Assembly: GCA_963667855.2 (NCBI GenBank)
Contig: CAXXKI010000009.1
Location: 1 to 64,000, forward strand
Direction: 5' to 3'
DNA: 64,000 bases
From: G963667855 sp963667855
Lineage (GTDB): Bacteria > Planctomycetota > Phycisphaerae > UBA1845
The position numbers and the translations under genes are program-made. Position 1 is the stretch's first letter. Each line of letters opens with the position of its first letter. Below are positions 47,855 to 56,122 of this stretch, one piece after another. Below the pieces are notes generated by a model. It did not search any database and was not told the origin of the DNA. It worked only from the letters and a program-made list of their open reading frames with translations.

Positions 47855-47979
47855 TTATGCGACCTCTAACGGCTCATCGGTTTGTTAGAATGTTACCGGT
47901 TACCGGTTTCCGATACCCAAACCGTATACTGGTAAACTATTAGATCCATATAACGGACTATTCCTGTGGAGCAAGATCC

Positions 47980-48417
47980 ATGTCAACCTACAAACTTCAG
48001 TTGACTATCGTTGTTATCGGCGGGCTTGTGCTGGCCGGCTGCCAGGCACCCCGCCATACAACCGACACACAACGACTTTCCGAAATCACCGCTCTTGTAA
48101 ATAAGGCAACCAAAACACCACCGATACAGAAATTCCGTAAACCCTTACGCGACGAACATGTCCGTACACTTCGCCAACTGCAGTCGGCCTGTGACCTGTT
48201 GGCCGCGAATATGTCCGGCACTTCAACAGAACCTCAAACGCTTACCGGCAGCAGACCCGCCACCATCGTAACTGATGAGTCGGCTTTCAAGAACGCACTA
48301 ATCGATCTTTCCAACGCCGCCCGCAACCACGATCTTAAAAGCGTTCGCGAGGTCCATAACTCGTTATTAAATATGACTGCCGTTAAAGAAAAAGGCGAAT
48401 CACCTCCGACGAATTGA
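47980..48417 (+). CDS. Small lipoprotein
   Basis: The 145-residue protein has a hydrophobic signal with lipobox LAGC about 20 residues in (LVLAGCQAPRHT). The rest is helical and polar: ALVNKATKTPPIQKFRKPLR and HVRTLRQLQSACDLLAANMS, then a Thr/Ser-rich link and DLSNAARNHDLKSVREVHNS. I recognise no family. It belongs to a run of small exported proteins after the porin gene (47681, 47980, 48684). A ribosome site, GGAGCA, lies upstream of the ATG. Confidence 0.75.
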   Translation: MSTYKLQLTIVVIGGLVLAGCQAPRHTTDTQRLSEITALVNKATKTPPIQKFRKPLRDEHVRTLRQLQSACDLLAANMSGTSTEPQTLTGSRPATIVTDESAFKNALIDLSNAARNHDLKSVREVHNSLLNMTAVKEKGESPPTN

Positions 48418-48683
48418 GAGTTTCTCTCCATCCCTGGTTACCAAATAAGAATCGTTTCTGCTCTTGATGTATCTTCCCCATTCCGAATGTTGCCGCTTAC
48501 ACCTTTCTAACCAAAACCATCTCAGGCTATCGTAAAAGATAAAACTATAGGACGTTTACGATTACAAACGGTCGTCCCCCCGTAACAATCCTCACCCGCT
48601 TGAACCTCATTGGATGCCGGCCTAGCATTTGATATTGTAGGTGAAAACCGGTTAAAAAACCTCGGGAGGGATGGAAAGAGCAA

Positions 48684-48866
48684 ATGAAAAGAACCGTTAA
48701 ACCACTGATTGCTTTATCAGTGCTGACTTCAGTTTTTTTCTCCGCCGGTGGATGCGCTTCATCCAGCAACGGTAAAGCCTATTTCAAACGTACGCGACAA
48801 AACAACGTAATGTGCAATCGGATTTACAATCCGGCCGACTATCGATATCCAACCACCAAAGAATAA
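48684..48866 (+). CDS. Very small lipoprotein of 60 residues
   Basis: The product starts MKRTVKPLIALSVLTSVFFS and then AGGCASSS, a signal with a lipobox-like AGGC. The mature part of about 36 residues is basic and Tyr/Asn-rich (KAYFKRTRQNNVMCNRIYN). A GGGAGGGA stretch lies about 12 bases before the ATG. A wobble hairpin follows its end. Function unknown. Confidence 0.65.
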   Translation: MKRTVKPLIALSVLTSVFFSAGGCASSSNGKAYFKRTRQNNVMCNRIYNPADYRYPTTKE

Positions 48867-48897
48867 CAAGTAGTATGTTTCTCCCTTAAGTCTCCCA

Positions 48898-48941
48898 AAA
48901 CTCCGCTGCCTGGATGTTCAGTTGTTCAGGTAGTGGAGTTT
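48898..48941 (+). terminator. Hairpin after the 60-residue lipoprotein gene
   Basis: AAACTCCGCTGCCTGGA pairs with TTCAGGTAGTGGAGTTT, using some G-U pairs, to give a stem of about 17 bases. The following TTTACTT is only weakly T-rich. Confidence 0.5.
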
Positions 48942-49012
48942 ACTTATGCGCCCGGTCAGCTAGTCAGTTGGTCAGCTGTTACGAATAAAACCAATCGCTA
49001 ATTAAGATTAGA

Positions 49013-50551
49013 TTAATTCGTAAGCTCCGGGTATTGAGCATTGTTCTTACGAACAACCCGAGGAAAAAGCTGCCCTGCAAACAAAACAATCAGACTAAAA
49101 CGGAATTGCCCCAGTAACATCAGAACAATCACCATCGCCAGAAGTGAAACAAACAGAGTAATCTGAAGAGTGGGCCGGCGTACTTCAGACTTTCTCGGCT
49201 TTTTCCGCCCCATCGGCAATCGCCGATACCCCAGATACGCCAACAGTCCACCGCCACCAAAATAGATCGCCAACATCATGTAGACAAACCCCGGCAACCC
49301 ATTTGCCGCTACCGTCGCAACTCCTCCGACCGGTTGCCGCGTCAGGCAGAAAAGTATCGCCGCCTCGCCCAGGTACGGAGCATCCACGCCATCCGACAAT
49401 ACCCTGGGCCACAAAAGCGTCCCATCCGCCATAGGCCAGGATATCGCCAGCATCTCCGCTCCCAGGCAATAAGCATGATCGAATCGTCCGTTAGCTCTGG
49501 CCGCTCCCGTTCCAAACGCGCTTGCGGCAAAACCAATACCACAGGTAACCGGCCCGGAATCAACATCCATATACCAGTTTCGGCTTGGCATATCTCTAGG
49601 AAATTCTCTAAACCCTGCTATACCCCAGGTATGTTGCCAGAAATACTGCTCATATAGTGCATACCAGTCAGCGGCCTGTTCCGGCCAAACCTCCAGTGCC
49701 CAGGTGAACATGAAAGAGTCGCCGCAGCCACGTGAACGACTCCCCGTCTCCCCCGTATCCGGATTCGCGTTGTAAGGCGGCAATCCTATTTTGTCCAATG
49801 ATTTCCCTATAAAAGCTCGAATCGCTCTTTGGGCAAAAGCAGAATGATCCGTACCTAAAACCGCATCTGCCCGGCGGATCATTACAATAGCCACCATCAC
49901 GTCGGTCGGATAACACTCCCCGGGATAGTCGTCCAGTAAACCGTGCGAGGATCTATCCAGTTCATTGGCCAGGCTGTCCACCTGGTCACGAAGCATAGCC
50001 AGATGTGTATCGTCGCCGGTGAGTTTATAGTGACTGGTCAATCCGGCTATTACCAGCGTTCGATAGAATACGTTCTCCTCGTGCAGGTAGTCGTCACCCC
50101 AATGCGCTTTTACCCAACTGGCATGGTTGGGATCAATAACAAGTTCGGTTGCCGCATCGATAGCTTTCCGGGCATACACTGCCGGAGATTGAGCCGAAAC
50201 GGAAGGATCCTTTTCCCATTCCGCCTGTAACGATTCCGTCGCCCATAAATAAAACACCGATCCGAATACCGGCCATTCAGTACCGGAGATATTGCACTTA
50301 TCCACCCCGCCCGCCTGACCGGAGGCAACCCGATCGATCGCCCATTTCTCGTACTTAGGCGTCAATCTCCCGTGCATACTGTAAGCGCAATAGGGGATTA
50401 CACCATCCTTTAAACCGGAATCATGCAGATAGAGAATAACCATGCAACCTGGAATAACAAAAAAGCCCAACGCTAAACCGATCAGAATGATTCCGTTTAT
50501 CCATCGAATCAGAGAACAGTTATCAGTTCGGTTTTCCATATCAAGCATCAT
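49013..50551 (-). CDS. Membrane-anchored helical-barrel protein of unknown function
   Basis: The protein is about 512 residues. One or two hydrophobic helices lie near the N-terminus (INGIILIGLALGFFVIPGC). An exported domain of about 350 residues has the look of an alpha-alpha barrel: regular helices and phrases such as LDRSSHGLLDDYPGECYPTD, MIRRADAVLGTDHSAF and SRGCGDSFMFTWALEVWPEQ. Two or three membrane helices close the C-terminus (FVYMMLAIYFGGGGLLAYLG, LQITLFVSLLAMVIVLML). The many conserved-looking Cys, His, Asp and Trp residues suggest an enzyme, perhaps a glycan-active one or one like the linalool dehydratase-isomerase fold, but I cannot assign it. The ATG at 50551 is a guess; TTG at 50590 and ATGs at 50548 and 50539 are alternatives. 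Confidence 0.72.
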   Translation of the reverse strand: MMLDMENRTDNCSLIRWINGIILIGLALGFFVIPGCMVILYLHDSGLKDGVIPYCAYSMHGRLTPKYEKWAIDRVASGQAGGVDKCNISGTEWPVFGSVFYLWATESLQAEWEKDPSVSAQSPAVYARKAIDAATELVIDPNHASWVKAHWGDDYLHEENVFYRTLVIAGLTSHYKLTGDDTHLAMLRDQVDSLANELDRSSHGLLDDYPGECYPTDVMVAIVMIRRADAVLGTDHSAFAQRAIRAFIGKSLDKIGLPPYNANPDTGETGSRSRGCGDSFMFTWALEVWPEQAADWYALYEQYFWQHTWGIAGFREFPRDMPSRNWYMDVDSGPVTCGIGFAASAFGTGAARANGRFDHAYCLGAEMLAISWPMADGTLLWPRVLSDGVDAPYLGEAAILFCLTRQPVGGVATVAANGLPGFVYMMLAIYFGGGGLLAYLGYRRLPMGRKKPRKSEVRRPTLQITLFVSLLAMVIVLMLLGQFRFSLIVLFAGQLFPRVVRKNNAQYPELTN

Positions 50552-50686
50552 TACTATTAATACCGGCAGGCATATTCCAACATAGTGCAATCAATATTCA
50601 TCCCGAATTTCAGATATCAAATCCGAGATTAATGAAAACCAAAACCTGGTTCTGCGGGTGAAAACTTCTGCAGGAATAAAATACTA

Positions 50687-51673
50687 CTATCCCAAAACCT
50701 GACCAATTGCGCCGATGACCCGGTCATGCAGCTTGCCGTTGGTTGCCACAACGCCCTTGTTATCCCGCAGCGTGCGGCCTATGGAAAAATCAAGATCCTT
50801 ACCGTGAATGTCGGTTACTCTTCCGCCCGCCTCCGTAACCACCATCCAGCCTGCGGCATGATCCCAGATTTTTTCTTCATAATCAGCTCGCGTGGGCATG
50901 CGTAGATAAATCTCGCTGTCGCCGCGAGCGATAGCTGCGTATTTGCACTGACTGTCGATACGGAACGGAGGCGCGGTCACTCCCAGACTCTCCGCGATCC
51001 GGGCACTATCACTCTGCTTCGTGTGCCCCTTCTCAACCGACTCGCAAAAAGAGGCCTGGGCAATGTCGTCTACCGGAGAAACCCAAACTTCTGATCTGCC
51101 ATCCGCATCTATTGACAGCATCGTCGCCCCTTTCCCCCTGCCTGCCGCGAATACGCACCCGCGGGCACCTTCCGGATCAGCGGCAGACTGCGGCAGATTG
51201 GGACAACCCAACACACCGAGAACCACCTGCCCATCTTCGATTAAACCCAAAGCGATAGCGTACTGGTCCCCTCGAAGAAACCCCTTGGTCCCGTCAATGG
51301 GATCCAACACCCAGTGCCTACCAGTCGGACCACCGGTATGCATACCGTAATCGATGGCTTCCAGTATCTCGCTCTCACTCAGCTCGGGCCTGATGGTGTT
51401 GACGTGCTTCACTACGTTCTGCCGGATTTCCGCTCCGGAGTCGGTACGCAGCTCAGCCGCGTCCTCTTCGCCCACCATCGGGATATCGGAAAACGCCTTG
51501 ACCAGCTCAGCGGTAATTATCGCCTGCACACCGAAGTCAGCTACGGTCACCGGAGACTTGTCCTTTTTTGCCATAGTCTCTTCAGAAACGAGGTTCGCCT
51601 GTACCGCTTGGCATAAACCACACGCCTCGGTTACAGCTTCAACTGCCACCAACAGCATTTTATCGATAGACAT
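50687..51673 (-). CDS. 3'(2'),5'-bisphosphate nucleotidase, HAL2/CysQ type
   Basis: The 328-residue protein belongs to the inositol monophosphatase superfamily. It has the metal-binding Glu-Glu-Asp motif (MVGEEDAAEL), the central WVLDPIDGTKGFLRGDQYAI block and the late DHAAGWMVVTEAGG block. The GTKGFLRG wording and the insertion between the first two motifs are typical of the HAL2/SAL1 branch. That branch hydrolyses PAP to AMP and so clears the by-product of sulfate assimilation or of ACP loading. It sits beside an ACP-based acyl cluster, where PAP is released when ACP synthase loads the carrier. That link is inference. The ATG at 51673 with GGGGTG upstream is preferred to 51703. Confidence 0.85.
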   Translation of the reverse strand: MSIDKMLLVAVEAVTEACGLCQAVQANLVSEETMAKKDKSPVTVADFGVQAIITAELVKAFSDIPMVGEEDAAELRTDSGAEIRQNVVKHVNTIRPELSESEILEAIDYGMHTGGPTGRHWVLDPIDGTKGFLRGDQYAIALGLIEDGQVVLGVLGCPNLPQSAADPEGARGCVFAAGRGKGATMLSIDADGRSEVWVSPVDDIAQASFCESVEKGHTKQSDSARIAESLGVTAPPFRIDSQCKYAAIARGDSEIYLRMPTRADYEEKIWDHAAGWMVVTEAGGRVTDIHGKDLDFSIGRTLRDNKGVVATNGKLHDRVIGAIGQVLG

Positions 51674-51731
51674 ACCTTCACCCCGCCGGTTTTCGAGAAA
51701 CACCTGGATAATATAAAATTACTGACGGATA

Positions 51732-53039
51732 TTAACCTTCGTACCTGCGTACGATTATGGTATCGTTCTGCCCGCCGAAACCGAAACTGTTACTCAGTGC
51801 CACGTTTACTTCGCATTTGCGGGCTTCATTGGGCACGTAGTCCAATTCACAATTCGGATCGGGAAACTCGTAATTGATGGTCGGCGGAATTATACCGTCG
51901 CGAATGGTCAGGACGCAGGTTATCAACTCCGTCGCCCCCGCGGCCGCTATCAGATGCCCCATCATGCTCTTGATGCTGCTTACCGGAACCTGTTTTGCCC
52001 GGTCACCGAACAGAGTGCTGATTGCCAGCGATTCTATTTTATCGTTCTCTTCCGTACTCGTCCCGTGAGCATTGATATAATCAATATCTTCCAGGGTTAA
52101 CCCGGCGTTCTCGATTGCCTGCTTCATGGCGGCAATACCGCCCCTGCCCGTTTCGTGAATATCGGTAATACGGAACGCATCCGCTGTTGAACCAAACCCG
52201 GCGATCTCCGCCAGAATCCTGGCGCCGCGAGCCTTGGCGTGTTCCAGTTCTTCCAGAATAATGATCGATGCACCTTCGCCGATCACGAAACCGTCACGCG
52301 TACGATCAAAAGGACGGGATGCGGTTTTGTACGAATCGTTACGCACGGACAGCGCGGTAAGCCGATTGAATCCGGTTACTCCCAAGGGGTGAATCATGCT
52401 GTGCGTACCGCCGGATATCATCACGTCCGCGTCGCCGCGACGGATAATGCAGCTCGCCTCGCCCAGTGCCTGGGTACTTGCCGCACACGCGGTCAGTGTA
52501 TTAAAGCTGGGTCCTTGGGCTTTAAGCAATACTGCGATATGGCTGGCGGCCAGGTTCGGCTCCTGCTCCAATTCCCGCATGCCGTCGAATCGTTCCTGAG
52601 CGACCCTGGCCCATTCGACCGTATCCAGGTCTCCATCTTTCCATCCGCATACTGCCGCAGCCGCGAAATTGGTGAAATCCAATGGACCTTCGCCTCCGCC
52701 CAGGTAGATACCCACGCGAGTCATGTCCTTGGGCGGTGTCGAATCGAAACCAGCGTATTCCCAGGCTTTCTTGGCCGCCCCCAGGGCAAACCTGGAATTC
52801 AAACTCGCGGTCGCGTGCATGTCGGCCGCTTCCTTGCCCAGCACGCCTTCGAAATCGAAATCCTTTACCTCCGCCGAAAACTGCGATGGAAATGTGGAAG
52901 AATCGAAATTAGTAGTCCCGTCCACTCCGCTCTCGCCGTTGAGCAAACGCTGCCACACACCTTCGATATCATGTCCCAGAGGTGTTATCCACCCGATTCC
53001 TGTAACTACCACCCGCTTGGAGTTCGAAGTTGTGGACAC
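51732..53039 (-). CDS. Beta-ketoacyl-ACP synthase, active (KAS II type)
   Basis: The 435-residue protein has the complete Cys-His-His triad of condensing enzymes: Cys185 in TLTACAASTQALGEA, His325 in INAHGTSTEENDK and His362 in KSMMGHLIAAAG. The opening VVVTGIGWITPLGHD and the length match FabF. It condenses malonyl-ACP with an acyl chain. The next gene in the same direction upstream (53044-54384) encodes a relative without these residues, 4 bases away, so the two probably form a heterodimer like KS-alpha/KS-beta pairs. The product may be a special acyl or polyene chain rather than ordinary fatty acid. Confidence 0.9.
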   Translation of the reverse strand: MSTTSNSKRVVVTGIGWITPLGHDIEGVWQRLLNGESGVDGTTNFDSSTFPSQFSAEVKDFDFEGVLGKEAADMHATASLNSRFALGAAKKAWEYAGFDSTPPKDMTRVGIYLGGGEGPLDFTNFAAAAVCGWKDGDLDTVEWARVAQERFDGMRELEQEPNLAASHIAVLLKAQGPSFNTLTACAASTQALGEASCIIRRGDADVMISGGTHSMIHPLGVTGFNRLTALSVRNDSYKTASRPFDRTRDGFVIGEGASIIILEELEHAKARGARILAEIAGFGSTADAFRITDIHETGRGGIAAMKQAIENAGLTLEDIDYINAHGTSTEENDKIESLAISTLFGDRAKQVPVSSIKSMMGHLIAAAGATELITCVLTIRDGIIPPTINYEFPDPNCELDYVPNEARKCEVNVALSNSFGFGGQNDTIIVRRYEG

Positions 53040-53043
53040 TGTC

Positions 53044-54384
53044 TTATTCCTCGTATTTCTTGACTACGATCGCCGCGTTTTGATTGCCGCCCAGCGAATA
53101 ACAGGGACTGATCGCCGCTCTTATCTTTACATCCATCGGACTGGAGCCGGCGAACTTCAACAAACCGCCGGTGTCCGCCGTTTCTGTGTTGATTGAGGGG
53201 GGAACCGTATTGTGGAAAACTGCTACAGCCATCGCCGCCAGATCAATCGTTCCCGCCCCGGCTCCACCATTACCAATCGCCCCTTTAACGGCCATTGCCG
53301 GGATATCCTTTCTACCTCCGAACACCCTGCCGATAGCGGCAAGTTCGGCCGCATCGAATTCATTACAGCCCGTACCGAATGTGCAAATCAGATCGATATC
53401 GTCAGCACTCAACTCGGCATCTGCTAAAGCCTTTTCCATAGCCAGCGCTGTTCCCGTGCCACCGGGTTCCGCTGTATGCCAATGAGCGATACTTGTACCG
53501 GCACCGAAACCGGCCACCTCGGCGTATATTCTCGCGCCGCGGGCTTTGGCAAATTCCAATTCCTCAAGAATGAGCAGCCCACCACCTTCTCCAGCAATCA
53601 TGCCGTCGGCCGCCGCGTCAAAAGGTCTGCACGCAATCTTGGGATCTTCATCTCTTCCGGAAAGCAGCCGTCCTATCAACTGCTGACGCATTACCCCCAT
53701 GGGATTTATCTTGCTCTCCGCTCCGCCGCAGATACAGACATCCGCCGCGCCGCGGGCTATAGTCCTGAACGCCTCTCCAACCGCCAGGTGACTGCTGGCT
53801 TCACCGCAGGTAATCGTATTCGACGGAGCCTGTGCATCGTGCACGATGGTTACATGACAACCGAGCATGTTTGGAAGAAATTTGAGCAACCACAGCGGAG
53901 TCAGATGGTTCATTCCTTCCGAACCCCACTTCTTCAAATCGAAATCACCGGTAGCATGATCGCCGCAGGTCTGTAATGCACCGGCCAACTCCTGCAAATC
54001 GGCACAGATCAGCCCCGCTCCTATATTCGCACCGAAGCGTGTGGAATCCACACTGGGTTCCCCATCCGCTTCATCCATACCGATGGAACACTTGGTAACG
54101 AGCTTCGCGTCCAGTACCGCTTCGTGAGCACAGGCAACGGCCAGCAAGATATCCCGGGCCATCACTTTTGCGCTCTTGCGGTAACTCTTGGGAATATGGT
54201 CAGCGATTTTGAATGTGGGAACTTCAGCCCCCAGAACGGACGCCAGACCCGACGGATTAAATGCGGCGATTGGCTTTACCCCGCTCTGCCCATCGAGCAG
54301 GCCTTGCCATAACGGCTCAATCCCCACCCCAAGAGGAGTGGCTACTCCGCAACCTGTAATAACAACTCGTCGTTCGTTCTTCAT
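53044..54384 (-). CDS. Ketoacyl-synthase-like protein without the catalytic triad
   Basis: The 446-residue protein aligns along its whole length with FabF (VVITGCGVATPLGVG, ACRPFDAAADGMIAGEGGG), but every catalytic residue is changed. In the nucleophile region (ITCGEASSHLAVGEA) Glu195 stands where Cys is expected, with a Cys two places earlier. The first His is Phe336 (TFGTGCNEFD). The second is Asn372 (VKGAIGNGGAGAG). This pattern is that of a chain-length-factor or KS-beta partner, which shapes the product or decarboxylates malonyl-ACP, not of a condensing enzyme. It is followed 4 bases later by the active synthase. A folding or regulatory role is the alternative. Confidence 0.88.
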   Translation of the reverse strand: MKNERRVVITGCGVATPLGVGIEPLWQGLLDGQSGVKPIAAFNPSGLASVLGAEVPTFKIADHIPKSYRKSAKVMARDILLAVACAHEAVLDAKLVTKCSIGMDEADGEPSVDSTRFGANIGAGLICADLQELAGALQTCGDHATGDFDLKKWGSEGMNHLTPLWLLKFLPNMLGCHVTIVHDAQAPSNTITCGEASSHLAVGEAFRTIARGAADVCICGGAESKINPMGVMRQQLIGRLLSGRDEDPKIACRPFDAAADGMIAGEGGGLLILEELEFAKARGARIYAEVAGFGAGTSIAHWHTAEPGGTGTALAMEKALADAELSADDIDLICTFGTGCNEFDAAELAAIGRVFGGRKDIPAMAVKGAIGNGGAGAGTIDLAAMAVAVFHNTVPPSINTETADTGGLLKFAGSSPMDVKIRAAISPCYSLGGNQNAAIVVKKYEE

Positions 54385-54393
54385 GGACCGGTC

Positions 54394-54873
54394 CTATGAT
54401 TCTCGGGTACGGATACGATAAGTGTTCAACAGACTCATAAACTGATCGTTGAATACGAAGTTATGCTCCGGAAGGCCAAGATCCACCTGCGCGTGATCCG
54501 CGTGGGAAAATAACAGAGAGATGGCACCAATCTCCTTGCCGTTGCGATAAACCGTTCCCTTGATGCCCGCTGCGGCTTTATCCAGCGACTCCACCGTCGC
54601 TTCATAGCAAGCCTGATCACCCGGCACGCAATATTCGCTGAAACTGGCTTTGCGAACCTTGGCCAGTATCACCTTCTCTTTGAAACCGGTAGCTTCCCCA
54701 ACCAGAATACCCGCAGTCTGGGCCATCCCCTCGATCATCAGACTCGGGGGCAGCACCGGGTAGCCGGGAAAATGATCATGAAGATGATCTTCCGCCAACG
54801 TAACGTTTTTTACAGCCTTGGCGCGCTTGCCGGGCTCAAACTCGGTAAACGCGTCGATCCAGATCCACCGCAT
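54394..54873 (-). CDS. FabZ-like 3-hydroxyacyl-ACP dehydratase, first copy
   Basis: The 159-residue protein is a single hot-dog domain with the active His in LHDHFPGYPVLPPSLM and the active Glu in MIEGMAQTAG, both as in FabZ. It begins MRWIWIDAFTEFEPG, similar to the start of the second copy at 55885. FabZ removes water from 3-hydroxyacyl-ACP. It lies between the ACP gene and the KS-like gene in one transcription unit (55885 to 51732). Its C-terminal 30 residues (EHNFVFNDQFMSLLNTYRIR) are longer than in standard FabZ. Confidence 0.87.
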   Translation of the reverse strand: MRWIWIDAFTEFEPGKRAKAVKNVTLAEDHLHDHFPGYPVLPPSLMIEGMAQTAGILVGEATGFKEKVILAKVRKASFSEYCVPGDQACYEATVESLDKAAAGIKGTVYRNGKEIGAISLLFSHADHAQVDLGLPEHNFVFNDQFMSLLNTYRIRTRES

Positions 54874-54906
54874 AATGCCCAGACCTAATTAAGGGAAACA
54901 GCAAGC

Positions 54907-55296
54907 CTAGGCGGCCAGCTTGCTCTCTACGTAGTTAACTATCGTTTGGACAGTAAAGAAGTCCGGCATGCGTGATACGTCGGGATCATTCGCGAAATCC
55001 GTCAAATCCGCGTGGGGCATGGCCTCTTTCAACTTAGCCAGACCTGTCTCCGTCATCTTTCCGCCCTCAACGTATTCCGGATTGTTAAGCAGATCATCCG
55101 GGAACAGTTCACCTCGCGGAATCTTGATCGAGAAATCCTTCTCGAGACGGAAGACAATGTCGAGGAAGTCGATGCTCTCCGCTCCTAAATCGTTGCTGAG
55201 AGTTGAGGTTTCCTGCACCTCGTCATCGTCTACTCCAAGTGCCTCAACCAGAACATCCTTGACTCGGTTGAATATTTCCTCGCGGCCCATTGCCAT
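54907..55296 (-). CDS. Acyl carrier protein, long form
   Basis: The 129-residue protein has the phosphopantetheine site at Ser41 in DLGAESIDFLDIVFRLE and the four-helix pattern of ACP. It is about 50 residues longer than usual, with an inserted loop (PRGELFPDDLLNNPEYVEGG) before the last helix. A full AGGAGG nine bases before the ATG marks strong translation. It should carry the growing chain between the synthase pair and the two dehydratases of this cluster. Confidence 0.9.
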   Translation of the reverse strand: MAMGREEIFNRVKDVLVEALGVDDDEVQETSTLSNDLGAESIDFLDIVFRLEKDFSIKIPRGELFPDDLLNNPEYVEGGKMTETGLAKLKEAMPHADLTDFANDPDVSRMPDFFTVQTIVNYVESKLAA

Positions 55297-55411
55297 CGTC
55301 GCTAACCTCCTACTGTGTATACTTGGCGCTTTTCACTATTACCGTCGCCTACTTGCCTTACCTGCAAGGGGCTAATGCGCCGGAATTACCTTTATCACTA
55401 ACTGCCGATAC

Positions 55412-55885
55412 CTACTTAACTTCACACAGCATCGCAAGCTGCTCGCGAGCATGTGTAATTATCCGATCATCCACGGCCGCCATCTCTTTACTCTGCTCGG
55501 CCAGATTAAAGTGACGTAGCGAAAATCGGGCTTTCACAATCTCTTCGTCACCGCAAAATCCTGAGCCGATGAATTCACTTTCCGTGTCATCCATGCGGCG
55601 ACAGGTCACTTCCGTTCGCAGCAAATACCCCGGTTTCAGGAAACTCTTGTACGTAACGTTTTTTGCTTCGCTTAGCAAGATAACACTGTGGGCAAAGTCC
55701 TGGGAGACACGCACCAGCCAGGCCCCCGCTTCCGCCAGCGATTCCAACATTAAAACGCCGGGAAGAACCGGAAACGTCGGAAAGTGGTCTGCGAGATACT
55801 CCTCGGCTAACGATACCGCCTTTATTGCAACTATTCGCTCACGGACCTGCAACTCCGTGATTCGATCCACAAGTGCAAACTTCAA
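55412..55885 (-). CDS. FabZ-like dehydratase, second copy
   Basis: The protein is about 157 residues, a hot-dog domain with His in YLADHFPTFPVLPGVL and Glu in MLESLAEAGAW. The Gly of HFPG is replaced by Thr and the Gln of the usual EAxAQ by Glu, so activity or substrate may differ from the first copy. The start is taken as the TTG at 55885 (MKFALVDRITEL), which matches the first copy; AAAAGG lies 12 bases before it. A TTG at 55897 directly abuts that site and is less likely. It is the first gene of the acyl cluster. Confidence 0.8.
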   Translation of the reverse strand: MKFALVDRITELQVRERIVAIKAVSLAEEYLADHFPTFPVLPGVLMLESLAEAGAWLVRVSQDFAHSVILLSEAKNVTYKSFLKPGYLLRTEVTCRRMDDTESEFIGSGFCGDEEIVKARFSLRHFNLAEQSKEMAAVDDRIITHAREQLAMLCEVK

Positions 55886-56050
55886 TCTTGTCCACAACCT
55901 TTTATGAAAACGTTAGTTAACGCAACAATACTTTCCGATTGACCGCTCAACAGAAGCATTAACCGCGAGAGTCTACCGTAAGTCGCGTCAGAACGCCAGC
56001 CAACAATGAAACCCTTTGTAACGCAAGATGAGGATAGAATTGAGCAGACG

Positions 56051-56087
56051 AAAAAACGGCCGACATCGCAACTAACGACGCCGACCG
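56051..56087 (-). terminator. Rho-independent terminator of the S1-domain gene
   Basis: On the minus strand a 12-base stem (56087-56076 with 56068-56057, three G-U pairs) with a 7-base loop is followed by six Ts (56056-56051). It lies 36 bases after the S1 gene stop and separates that gene from the acyl cluster. Confidence 0.8.
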
Positions 56088-56122
56088 ATCATCACAATTC
56101 AATCACATGTTAAGATAGGCAG

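Noticed and set aside
52239..53063. A 274-codon plus-strand frame opposite the ketoacyl synthase
   Set aside because: The minus strand encodes the complete synthase with its triad; the plus frame has no motif.
51732..55885. Acyl cluster as a ladderane cluster
   Set aside because: KS, ACP and FabZ sets of this kind are widespread; no phytoene-desaturase-like or radical SAM gene lies with them.
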